From: an uncultured Corynebacterium sp.
GTDB lineage: Bacteria; Actinomycetota; Actinomycetes; Mycobacteriales; Mycobacteriaceae
Length of the DNA stretch: 50,664 nt
Assembly: GCF_946221105.1 (NCBI RefSeq)
Contig: NZ_CAMICL010000010.1
Coordinates: 1-50,664, forward strand
Direction of reading: 5' to 3'
This document shows, one piece after another, positions 31,179-39,231 of the stretch (the stretch's first letter is position 1; each line of letters opens with the position of its first letter). The notes beneath the pieces are model-generated. The model was not told the DNA's origin and searched no databases. It was given only the letters and a program-made list of their open reading frames with translations. The position numbers and the translations under genes are program-made.

Positions 31179-31937
31179 TTATCGACGCAACTCGTGGCTG
31201 AGCGCCTCCAGCTCTCCACCCCCGGCCATCTGGTGGGTCAGCTCCTCGAGAGTGACCTCGGAACGAGGCGCGTCGAGCTCCTGGTGGCCGAGCTTCAAGA
31301 TGGTGAAGTGGTCGCCCACCAAGAAGGCGTGGTGGGGGTTGTGGGTGACTAACACGACGGCGATGCCGCGCTCGCGGGCGGCGGCGACCAAGCGCATCAC
31401 CGCCCCGGACTGTTTCACGCCGAGCGCTGCGGTGGGCTCGTCGAGGATGAGCACGCGGGCGCCGAAGTAGACGGCGCGCGCGATGGCGATGACCTGGCGT
31501 TGGCCGCCGGAGAGGTTGCCGGCTTCGACGTCCACGTCGGGGATGTCGATGCCCATTTCTAGAAGCTGCTCGGAGCAGATCCGTTTCATCTCCGCCTGGC
31601 GCAGCACTCCGAGCGCGCCGGTGAGTTCTTGGCCGAGGAAGAAGTTGCGCCAGACACTGAGCTCGTCGACGATCGCCAGCGTCTGGTGGACGGTGGCGAT
31701 GCCGGCGCTGATGGCGTCGCGGGGGGAGGTGAGGGTGGCAGCGGAGCCGTCGATAAGCATGGTGCCCGAAGTGGGTTGATGCAGGCCCGACAGGATTTTG
31801 ATCAGGGTGGATTTGCCGGCGCCGTTGTCGCCGAGGACGCAGGTGACTTCGCCTTCGCGCACGGCGAGGTTGACGCCGCGCAGCGCCTCGAAGCTGCCGT
31901 AGGACTTGGTGATGTTTTCCAGTTCGATGACAGCCAC
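31179..31937 (-). CDS. ABC transporter ATP-binding protein (sugar/CUT2-type)
   Basis: 252 residues, one nucleotide-binding domain: Walker A GDNGAGKSTLIKIL, Q-loop TVHQTLAIV, signature NLSGGQRQVIAIARAV, Walker B VLILDEPTAALG, and switch His in LVTHNPHH. It is closest in style to the ribose-type ATPases, which usually carry two such domains; here only one is present, so two copies should pair. It is the last gene of a three-gene importer operon following the permease by one base boundary. Confidence 0.9.
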   Translation of the reverse strand: MAVIELENITKSYGSFEALRGVNLAVREGEVTCVLGDNGAGKSTLIKILSGLHQPTSGTMLIDGSAATLTSPRDAISAGIATVHQTLAIVDELSVWRNFFLGQELTGALGVLRQAEMKRICSEQLLEMGIDIPDVDVEAGNLSGGQRQVIAIARAVYFGARVLILDEPTAALGVKQSGAVMRLVAAARERGIAVVLVTHNPHHAFLVGDHFTILKLGHQELDAPRSEVTLEELTHQMAGGGELEALSHELRR

Positions 31938-32954
31938 TTAGCGTTCCTTGGTGTAGTTGGCGAAGGAGGTGTTCGCGAGCACCGCCACCAGCAGTGTCGC
32001 GCCGAGGAAGAACTTGAACCAGTCCGGGTTCCAGCCGGCGTAGACGATGCCCTGGTTGGTCATGCCGAAAATCAGCGCGCCGATGGCGGTGCCGACGGCG
32101 GTGCCGCGCCCGCCCGTCATGGCGCAGCCGCCGATGACCGCGGCGATGATGTAGAGGAACTCGTTGCCCACGCCCTGGCCGGCCTGGATGGAGTCGAAGG
32201 CGAACAGGGTGTGCATCCCAACGAACCACGCGGCGAAGCCGATGCCCATGAACAGCAGGATCTTCACGCGGCGCACCGGCACGCCGACGGCGCGGGCGGC
32301 GTCGGCGTTGCCGCCGACCGCGGTGATCCAGCCGCCGAGCTTGGTGCGGAACAGCACGAACGATGCCACGGCGACGAAGAAGATCCACCACAGGACGGTC
32401 ACCGAGATGCGCACGTTGCCGATGTGGAACTCGCCGGCGAACACGGCGTGGGCGGACGGGAAGCCCTCCATGTCCGCGATGGTGGGGGTGGCCACCTGGC
32501 CGGTGACCAGCTTCGTCACCGCCAGGTTCAAGCCTTGGAGCATGAGGAAGGCCGCCAGGGTGATCAGGAAGGAATCGATGCCGGTGCGCGTGACCAAAAA
32601 GCCGTTGAGCGCGCCGATGGCCAGCGAGATCCCCAGCGCGAGGAACGCGCCCACCCACGAGTTCAGGTGCAGGTTGTAGTTCAGCATCGTCGCGGCCAGC
32701 GCGGCGGTGGTCACGGCGACACCGGAGGAGAGGTCGAACTCCCCGCCGATCATGAGCATGCCCACCGCAAGCGCCACGATGCCCAGGGTGGAGCTGGCGT
32801 ACAGCGTGGTGGCCAGCGCCTCAAAGGAGCGAAACGCCGGCGCCACGGAGAGGAAGAAGACAAAGATAGCGATGAAGCCGAGGAGGCTGGCAAACTCCGG
32901 GCGGCGGATCAGGCGCGCGAACCCGGTGCGGGTTTTCAGGCGGTCGTCCCTCAT
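31938..32954 (-). CDS. ABC transporter permease (ribose/CUT2-type)
   Basis: 338 residues with about eight to ten membrane helices. Typical family blocks are LMIGGEFDLSSGVAVTTAAL, LNGFLVTRTGIDSFLITLAA, GGNADAARAVGVPV (cytoplasmic coupling loop) and AVIGGCAMTGGRGTAVGTAIGALIFGM. It imports a sugar or sugar-like solute delivered by the lipoprotein encoded upstream. ATG at 32954 overlaps the upstream stop by 4 bases (ATGA). Confidence 0.9.
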   Translation of the reverse strand: MRDDRLKTRTGFARLIRRPEFASLLGFIAIFVFFLSVAPAFRSFEALATTLYASSTLGIVALAVGMLMIGGEFDLSSGVAVTTAALAATMLNYNLHLNSWVGAFLALGISLAIGALNGFLVTRTGIDSFLITLAAFLMLQGLNLAVTKLVTGQVATPTIADMEGFPSAHAVFAGEFHIGNVRISVTVLWWIFFVAVASFVLFRTKLGGWITAVGGNADAARAVGVPVRRVKILLFMGIGFAAWFVGMHTLFAFDSIQAGQGVGNEFLYIIAAVIGGCAMTGGRGTAVGTAIGALIFGMTNQGIVYAGWNPDWFKFFLGATLLVAVLANTSFANYTKER

Positions 32955-33949
32955 CGCATGCCCGCCTTCGCGGCCTCTTCGACCTTGTCGACGTTGCTTG
33001 CGTCCACGAAGCTCGGGCCCGTGTAGACGGGGCGCCCGCCGCCGAGGGTGCCGCCGTTGCGTTTTGCAATCCACAGCGAGTCCACCGCCAGGTAGCCCTG
33101 CAGGTACGGCTGCTGGTCCACGGCCCACGCCACGCGCCCGTCCGCGATGGCGCCAACGAGCTCCGCGTTGGTGTCGAAGGTGGACACCTGTGCCTTCGCG
33201 CCGGACTGGTTCACGGATTCCACGGCGCGCATCGCCACCGGCGCCTGCAGCGCAAACACGGTGTCGAAGGAACGGTCCTGGGAAAGCTTCGAGGTGATGG
33301 TGGACTGCACGGCGGTGAGGTCCTGGCCGTTGACGTACAGCAGCTCCACCGCGTTTGAGTCGCCGCCGAGGCCGTCGCGCACACCGGCGCAGCGCGCCTC
33401 CTGCGAGGAGTTGCCCTGCTCGTGGATCACGCACAGCACCTTCTTCTTGCCTTCCTCCTTGAGGCGCTCGCCGGCGGCGCGGCCGGCCACGGTCTCGTCC
33501 TGGCCGAAGAAGCCGGTCAACCCGTAGTCCTGGTACGCGGTCATGCCGGCGTTCAGGCCGACCACGGGGATGCCGTGGTCCACGGCGTCGCGCGCCGCTG
33601 GGCCGATCGCCTCCGCATTCGGCATGGTCACGGCGATGCCGTCCACGCCCGCGTCCACCGCGGAGCGCACGAGGTTCGCCTGGTTGGGCGCCTGCGGGTC
33701 GGATGAGTAGCGCAGCTCGATGTTGTCCTTCTTCGCGGCGTCCTCGGCGCCCTTGCGCACGAGGTCCCAGTAGGTGTCGCCGGGCGCGCCGTGGGTGACC
33801 ATCGCCACCACGTACCGCGGGGTGTCCACGCCGCCCGCCGTGCCGCCGCCGTCTTCGTTGCGGGGGGCTCCGCCTGTCGACGAGCATCCGCCCAACACCG
33901 CTGCCACCGTCAGTAGCGCGGCTGCCACAGTTTTCCGTGCCTTCCTCAT
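32951..33949 (-). CDS. Sugar ABC transporter substrate-binding lipoprotein
   Basis: 332 residues. Signal peptide with lipobox LGGC (Cys22), then a short Gly-rich linker and a periplasmic-binding-protein type I fold (about 55–330): VAMVTHGAPGDTYWDLVRKG, AGVDGIAVTMPNAEAIGPA, VVGLNAGM, GFFGQDETVAGRAAGERL and CVIHEQGNSSQEARCAG. Ligand is probably a sugar, polyol or autoinducer-2-like molecule; not assignable from sequence. ATG at 33949 gives the signal peptide; a TTG at 33985 is non-homologous. Confidence 0.9.
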   Translation of the reverse strand: MRKARKTVAAALLTVAAVLGGCSSTGGAPRNEDGGGTAGGVDTPRYVVAMVTHGAPGDTYWDLVRKGAEDAAKKDNIELRYSSDPQAPNQANLVRSAVDAGVDGIAVTMPNAEAIGPAARDAVDHGIPVVGLNAGMTAYQDYGLTGFFGQDETVAGRAAGERLKEEGKKKVLCVIHEQGNSSQEARCAGVRDGLGGDSNAVELLYVNGQDLTAVQSTITSKLSQDRSFDTVFALQAPVAMRAVESVNQSGAKAQVSTFDTNAELVGAIADGRVAWAVDQQPYLQGYLAVDSLWIAKRNGGTLGGGRPVYTGPSFVDASNVDKVEEAAKAGMR

Positions 33950-33998
33950 TGCCAAAGTGTGAACCACTGCACTCGGGTGCGTCAAGCGGACTAGACGT

Positions 33999-34017
33999 AT
34001 TGACCGGAGACGTCAAT
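33999..34017. promoter_or_regulatory. Inverted repeat upstream of the sugar ABC operon
   Basis: ATTGAC (33999–34004) and GTCAAT (34012–34017) with a 7-base spacer. On the minus strand the right half gives TTGACG, a good -35 hexamer, so the symmetric site would overlap the promoter of the importer operon. A repressor site is plausible; no regulator gene is adjacent. Confidence 0.4.
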
Positions 34018-34057
34018 TAATTGGCTGAGATCCGCCACGCTGGGTAAACTCTGCCTC

Positions 34058-34102
34058 ATGTACTCAGGCATCGCTTCCATGAAGCTGCGTTCCGCCCGCT
34101 GA
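34058..34102 (+). CDS. Leader peptide of the ABC-F/MFS cassette
   Basis: 14-codon ORF, MYSGIASMKLRSAR, ending 99 bases before the ABC-F start. Its last four codons overlap ccgcccg (34092–34098), one strand of the competing stems described for 34092–34177. This is the layout of ribosome-mediated attenuators ahead of macrolide/lincosamide resistance genes, where drug-stalled ribosomes on the leader change the downstream fold. Coding status is inferred from position. Confidence 0.5.
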   Translation: MYSGIASMKLRSAR

Positions 34103-34177
34103 CGGCGGCGGGACCCCTTCTGATCTCTCGTCTGCCGTCCTGGCCATCTGCCGGGCGGTCATTTAGTGCTGCCCGGC
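34092..34177 (+). promoter_or_regulatory. Candidate attenuator before the ABC-F gene
   Basis: gccgggc (34150–34156) can pair with gcccggc (34171–34177), a perfect 7-bp stem just before the gene. Alternatively cgggcgg (34152–34158) can pair with ccgcccg (34092–34098) inside the leader peptide. The two pairings are mutually exclusive. A ribosome on the leader's last codons would block the second and favour the first, or the reverse. No long T-tract is seen, so control may be on translation. Confidence 0.5.
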
Positions 34178-34201
34178 TCCATGACGAGCTGAAAGTACGA
34201 A

Positions 34202-35854
34202 ATGCCAATCACACCAACCTTGCGGTCATGTGTGTGGAACGGAACGCCCCGCGGGCCAGTCGCACACATCCGTGCCGAATCAATCCACATCACCTTGGGA
34301 GACAGGCACCTCCTGAACGGGCTGGATGTCACCGTCTCCGCCGGCTCACGCCTGGCGATCGTCGGCGACAACGGCCGTGGTAAGACCACCTTGCTCCATA
34401 TCTTGGCGGGGCTCCTGACCCCTGACTCGGGAGTAGTGACCCAGATGGGTTCCCTCGTCCTGGTCAAGCAGGACATGCCCACCGAAGGCAACCGCACCGT
34501 CGGCGATCTCATCGCCGAAGCGACAGCTCCCTCCAGGGCTGCACTTGAGGCACTCGACGTGGCGAGCGCAGCACTCGCCGCAGGAAACGACGCGGCCGAT
34601 GCCTATTCCGCAGCGCTCGAGACCGCCACGCTATTGGATGCCTGGGATGCAGAAAGGCGCGTGGACATCGCACTTGCAGGCCTTGACGCTTGCAGCGACC
34701 GCGCTCGCATACTGTCGACCTTGTCGGTCGGGCAACGGTACCGGGTCCGGCTTGCCGTCGCACTTGGATCGACCCCTGACCTGCTCCTGCTGGACGAGCC
34801 CACGAACCACCTCGACGCTGCAGGACTGTCCTTCCTAACCGAACGACTGCGTGATCACCCCGGTGGCCTGGCTCTGGTCAGTCACGACCGCGCTCTGCTG
34901 CGTGATGTGGCGACTACCTTCCTGGATCTCGACCCGACCCGAGATGGCGTGCCGCGAACCTACTCGGGCGGCTACCAAGGCTGGATTGAAGGCCGCCGAC
35001 GAGAACGCCTCGTGTGGGAACAGGACCACGCCGCCCAGGTCGCCCGGCACAATGAACTGACACGCGCTGCAGCCGAGGCACGCTCCCGCCTGTCTCAGGG
35101 GGGATGGAGACCTGACAAGGGCACAGGCAAGCACCAACGCGCCACACGCGCTGCTGGAGTGGTCCAAGCCTTCAACCGACGTATAGAAGACCTGAAACGT
35201 CATGAGATCGACGTGCCGGCACCGCCACTGCGTCTAGCGTGGCCCGCCTCGACAACTCGTGCCGGGCAGAGCATCATGAACGCCACCGAAGTTACTGTGA
35301 AGGACCGGTTGGACACTCCGGTGTCGGTTGACGTGAACGGCGGTGACCGGTTGGTGGTCACCGGACCAAACGGCGCGGGAAAGTCCACCTTGTTGGCAGT
35401 TCTTGCACAGCGTCTGGCCCCCACCACGGGACATGTGCGAGTGAACCCGAGAGCACGCATCACTCTGCTGTCTCAAGAGGTCTCCGACTGGGATCACTCC
35501 AGCCCCGCACACGAGGTCTACGAGGCGTACCTAACAAAGCTGGGCCGCCGATCTCAGGCGCCTACTCTCGGCTCGCTCGGGCTGCTCGAGGCCTCTGCAA
35601 CCAACACGCCCGTGGGGCGCCTGTCGCAAGGACAGCAACGCCGACTCCACCTGGCCATGTGTCTGGCACAGGACCCAGACCTGCTGCTCCTGGACGAACC
35701 CACCAATCATCTGTCATCGAACCTCGTCGACGACATCACCACCGAGCTCCAACAGGCCTCCTGCGCGGTGATCGTCGCCACCCATGACCGGCAGATGCTC
35801 CACGACTTTTCCGACTGGCCCCACCTGAACCTTGACTTGAAGGACATGCCATGA
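34202..35854 (+). CDS. ABC-F family ribosomal protection protein
   Basis: 550 residues with two ATPase domains and no membrane helices. Domain 1: Walker A GDNGRGKTT (55–63), signature LSVGQRYRVRLAV, Walker B LLLLDEPTNHLD. Domain 2: Walker A GPNGAGKST (388–396), signature LSQGQQRRLHLAM, Walker B LLLLDEPTNHLS. The interdomain linker (about 255–345) is rich in Arg/Lys, as in antibiotic-resistance ABC-F proteins that displace drugs from the ribosomal exit-tunnel region. An efflux gene overlaps its stop by 4 bases. Start at ATG 34202 is preferred; its ribosome site is weak. Drug class not assignable. Confidence 0.88.
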   Translation: MPITPTLRSCVWNGTPRGPVAHIRAESIHITLGDRHLLNGLDVTVSAGSRLAIVGDNGRGKTTLLHILAGLLTPDSGVVTQMGSLVLVKQDMPTEGNRTVGDLIAEATAPSRAALEALDVASAALAAGNDAADAYSAALETATLLDAWDAERRVDIALAGLDACSDRARILSTLSVGQRYRVRLAVALGSTPDLLLLDEPTNHLDAAGLSFLTERLRDHPGGLALVSHDRALLRDVATTFLDLDPTRDGVPRTYSGGYQGWIEGRRRERLVWEQDHAAQVARHNELTRAAAEARSRLSQGGWRPDKGTGKHQRATRAAGVVQAFNRRIEDLKRHEIDVPAPPLRLAWPASTTRAGQSIMNATEVTVKDRLDTPVSVDVNGGDRLVVTGPNGAGKSTLLAVLAQRLAPTTGHVRVNPRARITLLSQEVSDWDHSSPAHEVYEAYLTKLGRRSQAPTLGSLGLLEASATNTPVGRLSQGQQRRLHLAMCLAQDPDLLLLDEPTNHLSSNLVDDITTELQQASCAVIVATHDRQMLHDFSDWPHLNLDLKDMP

Positions 35855-37092
35855 ACCCGCTTCACCCCTTGACCATCCCCACGTACCGCCAGTTGTTCGC
35901 AGCGATGGTGCTGACCATCTTCGCCCAGGGCGCCTGGGCCCTCTACCTGACCATGCAGACCCTCGACCTGGGCGCCACGCCAGCCACCTTGTCGGGTGTC
36001 GTGGCCTGGAGCGGCATCGGCCTGCTTGCGGGATCCCTCCCAGCTGGCGTAATTGCCGACCGGATCCCCAACAAATCCGTCATCGTGGGTGTGCTCGCCC
36101 TGAATCTCGCCATCGCGACCGCGATGTCCACAGCAGCAATCCTCGACTTTGTCACCTTCTGGATGCTCGCGGTCTCCGCGTTCATCAGTGGCGCTTCAAC
36201 CGCCTTCTTCTTCCCCGCCTACACGGCACTGGTGCCAGTCCTGGTGGATAGCGACGACCTCATGGCCGTCAACGGCCTCGAAGGCGCCACCCGTCCCTTG
36301 GTCGGGCAGGCACTTGCGCCCGCTGTCGTCGGAGCGCTCATCGGCGCAAGCATGCCCGCCGCTGGCGGGTACCTCATCGCAGCAGCAATCGGACTTGGCC
36401 TGCTCGCGGCCCTGCGGCTTCCCACCCCCACCCGCGCCGAAACGGAGGCCAATGCCGACGCTGCGGCAGACTCACCGATCACCGATCTGCTCGATGGCTT
36501 CCGCTACGTTTCCCGCACACGCTGGGTTCGCTCCAGTGTCCTGTTCGCGGCCGGCATGGGACTGGTCGTGACCGGACCACTCGAAGTCCTCCTACCCGCT
36601 CTTATGCGCTCCTCGCATGACAATGGACCTGCCCTCTACGGGGCCGTCCTGGCTGCCCTCGGCGCGGGCGGGTTGGTGGGCTCCCTGCTGGCGGGGTCGT
36701 GGCGCACACCGGAACGCTTCCTGCCCGCAATGGTCGGCGTCTGGGCGCTCGGATGTCTGCCCTTGTCCATCCCGGCGCTCACCAGCAATCCGTGGGCCAT
36801 CGGTGCAGGACTCGCGTTCTACGGGGCGCTGATCGGGATCGGGATGGTCATCTGGGGAACAGTGCTTCAAGAGCACGTCCCCTTGGAGATGCTCGGCAGG
36901 GTCGCCAGCCTCGACTTCTTCATTTCCATCGCCTTCATGCCTCTGTCCATCGCCCTCACCGGACTCTTCAGCCGCTTCATCGACTCCAGAACTCTGTTCA
37001 TCACCGCCGGCCTGGTGCCACTGGCCACGGCAGCACTGCTCCTAGCCCTGGGTCAACTCAAGATGCCACAGAAGACGCTGGCCGAGGCATGA
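35851..37092 (+). CDS. MFS drug-efflux transporter
   Basis: 413 residues with about twelve membrane helices. The major facilitator loop motif is LPAGVIADRIPNKSVIVGVL, between helices 2 and 3. FISGASTAFFFPAYTALVPVLV and ATRPLVGQALAPAVVGALIG resemble the Mef/MdfA-like macrolide exporters. It overlaps the ABC-F stop by 4 bases, so both are made from one attenuated mRNA. An ABC-F plus MFS pair behind a leader peptide parallels mef–msr operons, with reversed order. Likely acquired. Confidence 0.88.
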   Translation: MNPLHPLTIPTYRQLFAAMVLTIFAQGAWALYLTMQTLDLGATPATLSGVVAWSGIGLLAGSLPAGVIADRIPNKSVIVGVLALNLAIATAMSTAAILDFVTFWMLAVSAFISGASTAFFFPAYTALVPVLVDSDDLMAVNGLEGATRPLVGQALAPAVVGALIGASMPAAGGYLIAAAIGLGLLAALRLPTPTRAETEANADAAADSPITDLLDGFRYVSRTRWVRSSVLFAAGMGLVVTGPLEVLLPALMRSSHDNGPALYGAVLAALGAGGLVGSLLAGSWRTPERFLPAMVGVWALGCLPLSIPALTSNPWAIGAGLAFYGALIGIGMVIWGTVLQEHVPLEMLGRVASLDFFISIAFMPLSIALTGLFSRFIDSRTLFITAGLVPLATAALLLALGQLKMPQKTLAEA

Positions 37093-37210
37093 GAGACCTA
37101 AGACACGCCAACATCATCCTCACACCTCTCCACCGCTTTGCTACCGCGGCGAGCTCGACGGCTGGTTGCACTGGGTTTTCACGATTGACCAACGTTTGAG
37201 GTCAGTACAG
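37093..37210. other. Gap at the right edge of the resistance cassette
   Basis: 118 bases with no recognised gene, terminator or transposon end. It separates the MFS gene from the convergent AEC transporter and may hold the cassette's right junction. Confidence 0.4.
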
Positions 37211-38113
37211 CTAGAACACTCCGGCGATCAGCAGCATGGCCGGCAGGGCCAGGAAGGTAGTCAGGAACACGGTGTCGCGGCAGATCACTTCACCCGAGCG
37301 GTACGTCGCCGCGTAGTTGTACACGTTCTGCGCCGTGGGCAGCGCGCAGAGGATCAGCGCGGCGTACATTTCTTGGCCGTCCAGGCCCAGCAGCGTGGCG
37401 ACGACCCACGCCACCGCCGGCATACCCACCAGCTTCAACGCGGTGGCGGTGAGGGTGGGGCCGCGGTGGCTTGTCAGTACCTTCTCGCCGGTGAGTGAGG
37501 CGCCGAAGCTCATCAGGATCAGCGGGATGGATGCCCCGCCCAGGATCTCCAGCGGTGCGAGCACCGGCTCCGGCACGGTCCAGGATGCCGCGGAGACGGC
37601 GAAGCCCGCGAACGCCGCGACCACCACGGGAGCTGTCAGTCCGGACAGCACGGACTTGGCAACGCCGGAGGAGCTGCGATCCAGTCCGGCGATGACGATG
37701 GGGGAGAGCACCGCCATCTGGAGGACGAGGGCGGGCACGACGAAGGTGGCGTCGCCAAGCACATAAGTTGCAATGGGCAGGCCGATGTTGACGGAGTTGT
37801 AGTAGCTCGACGACGCCGCGCCCGCCATCGTTTCGGCCGCGTCTTGGCGGAAGAAGAGCGCGCTGATCGCCCAGTAGATGAGCATGGTCACCACCGTGGC
37901 GACGGCGATGACCAGGATGACCGGGGAGAAAAACGCGTCCGTGTCCGAGACCGCCACCGAGGAGAAGATCAGCGACGGGGTGGCTACGTGGAACGCGATG
38001 CGGTTGAGCTGCAGGCGCTGCTCGCCGGGCCCGATGACGCGCTTGTGGGCCAGCCACCACCCCGCCGCGATGACGGTGAAGATGATGGCGAAACCGGTGA
38101 GGACGTCAAGCAT
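37211..38113 (-). CDS. AEC-family transporter (auxin efflux carrier superfamily)
   Basis: 300 residues with about ten membrane helices in two inverted halves. The start MLDVLTGFAIIFTVIAAGWW is typical of AEC proteins. The half-helix crossover region is around SSYYNSVNIGLPIATYVLG (NxGLP), and the second is ALPTAQNVYNYAATY. Bacterial members carry malonate, malate or related organic acids. A longer open frame to 38299 runs through a palindrome and is rejected as the start. Probably monocistronic. Confidence 0.86.
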   Translation of the reverse strand: MLDVLTGFAIIFTVIAAGWWLAHKRVIGPGEQRLQLNRIAFHVATPSLIFSSVAVSDTDAFFSPVILVIAVATVVTMLIYWAISALFFRQDAAETMAGAASSSYYNSVNIGLPIATYVLGDATFVVPALVLQMAVLSPIVIAGLDRSSSGVAKSVLSGLTAPVVVAAFAGFAVSAASWTVPEPVLAPLEILGGASIPLILMSFGASLTGEKVLTSHRGPTLTATALKLVGMPAVAWVVATLLGLDGQEMYAALILCALPTAQNVYNYAATYRSGEVICRDTVFLTTFLALPAMLLIAGVF

Positions 38114-38156
38114 GCCCGTGAGTGTATCGCCGGGGCTGGGGGTGGTCGCGTTTGGG

Positions 38157-38180
38157 AATGTGGCAAATATTTGCCGCATT
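38157..38180. promoter_or_regulatory. 24-base palindrome upstream of the AEC transporter
   Basis: The core ggcaaatatttgcc (38162–38175) is a perfect 14-base palindrome; flanks AATGT and GCATT extend it to 24 bases with one mismatched pair. It is 44 bases before the AEC start and 41 bases after the menA stop on the same strand. It may be an operator. The adjoining 38181–38200 (GCGAAAACGAGGCACCTGCG) weakly resembles the core of element D2, so it may instead be a degenerate word element. Confidence 0.55.
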
Positions 38181-38220
38181 GCGAAAACGAGGCACCTGCG
38201 CGCCCGATCGACACCTGCGA

Positions 38221-39183
38221 CTACATCGAGGACAACGGCGCGTACGGCACGGCCTCGCCCATACCGGCGAACTGGCCCCAGAACGACCAGCCGAACCACG
38301 CGAACGCCACCGCGGTGACCACGGCCCAGGCCAGCATGGTCTTGCCGTTCAGCCCCAGCACCGGGATGAGCTCTTCACCCGAAGCCCCGCCACGGACCTT
38401 CAACACGCTCGCCACCGCCAGCGGCAGCGCCACCAGACCCGCTAGCGCAGACACGGTGGTCATCGACAACACCACTGAAACGAAGAACGGGAACAGAGTC
38501 AGGACGGTGAAGAGAGTGCGCGCGTTGTCGTCGCCAAGCCTTACCGCAAGTGTGCGCTTGCCTGCGGCCGCATCGGTGGGGATGTCGCGGATGTTGTTGG
38601 CCAGGTTCACCGACGCGGAGATCGCGCCGATGGCCAGCGCACACAGGAAGCCTTCCCAGGACACCATTCCGGACTGGGTGTATTCGGTGCCCATGACGGC
38701 GACCAGCCCGAAGAACACAAACACCGATAGTTCGCCGAAACCGGAGTAACCGTAGGGGCTGTCGCCGCCGGTGTAGAACCACGCCGCGGCGATGCACAGC
38801 GCGCCCACCAGTACGAGCCACATCGCGCCGGCTACCGCGGATAGGATCACACCGAACACCGCGGCGGCGCCGAATGCGATAAACGCCGCAAGCTTCACCT
38901 GCTCCGGCGCGGCCAGCCCGGAGCCGGTCAGTCGCGTCGGGCCGGTGCGGTCGTCGTCGGTGCCGCGGATGCCGTCGGAGTAATCGTTGGCGTAGTTCAC
39001 GCCGATGATCAGCGCCCACGCCACTAAAAGTGCGAGCACGGCGCGGCCGGGATGGGCCTGCAGGGTCAGGGCCGCCACGCCGGTGCCGGCGATGACGGGG
39101 GCGAATGCGTTGGGCCAGGTGTGGGGGCGGGCGGCTTCCCACCAGTCGCGGGGGGTGGCGGTGTTAGTCCCAGTGTCAGTCAT
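38221..39183 (-). CDS. menA: 1,4-dihydroxy-2-naphthoate polyprenyltransferase
   Basis: 320 residues, about nine membrane helices. The prenyl-diphosphate Asp-rich motif is NYANDYSDGIRGTDDDR; the second is NLANNIRDIPTDAAAGKRTLAVRLG. MenA joins the polyprenyl tail to DHNA to form demethylmenaquinone, the quinone precursor used by the cytochrome chain whose assembly genes lie upstream. ATG at 39183 begins MTDTGTNTATPRDWWEAARP; ATGs at 39192–39195 add only a few residues. Divergent from the next gene with 48 bases between. Confidence 0.94.
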   Translation of the reverse strand: MTDTGTNTATPRDWWEAARPHTWPNAFAPVIAGTGVAALTLQAHPGRAVLALLVAWALIIGVNYANDYSDGIRGTDDDRTGPTRLTGSGLAAPEQVKLAAFIAFGAAAVFGVILSAVAGAMWLVLVGALCIAAAWFYTGGDSPYGYSGFGELSVFVFFGLVAVMGTEYTQSGMVSWEGFLCALAIGAISASVNLANNIRDIPTDAAAGKRTLAVRLGDDNARTLFTVLTLFPFFVSVVLSMTTVSALAGLVALPLAVASVLKVRGGASGEELIPVLGLNGKTMLAWAVVTAVAFAWFGWSFWGQFAGMGEAVPYAPLSSM

Positions 39184-39217
39184 GCCCTCCATCATGCACC
39201 CTCCCTCGCCGGTCGGC

Positions 39218-39223
39218 TAGGGT
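39218..39223 (+). promoter_or_regulatory. Putative -10 element of a leaderless transcript
   Basis: TAGGGT followed by 8 bases and ATG 39232; no Shine-Dalgarno. Same layout as at 30852 and 23019. Inference. Confidence 0.45.
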
Positions 39224-39231
39224 AATGCGCC

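Noticed and set aside
31629..33026. 465-codon plus-strand frame over the sugar ABC operon
   Set aside because: His/Gly/Glu-rich shadow of the transporter genes on the other strand.
37089..37199. Short ORF following the MFS gene
   Set aside because: No start context or family resemblance; more likely junction sequence.
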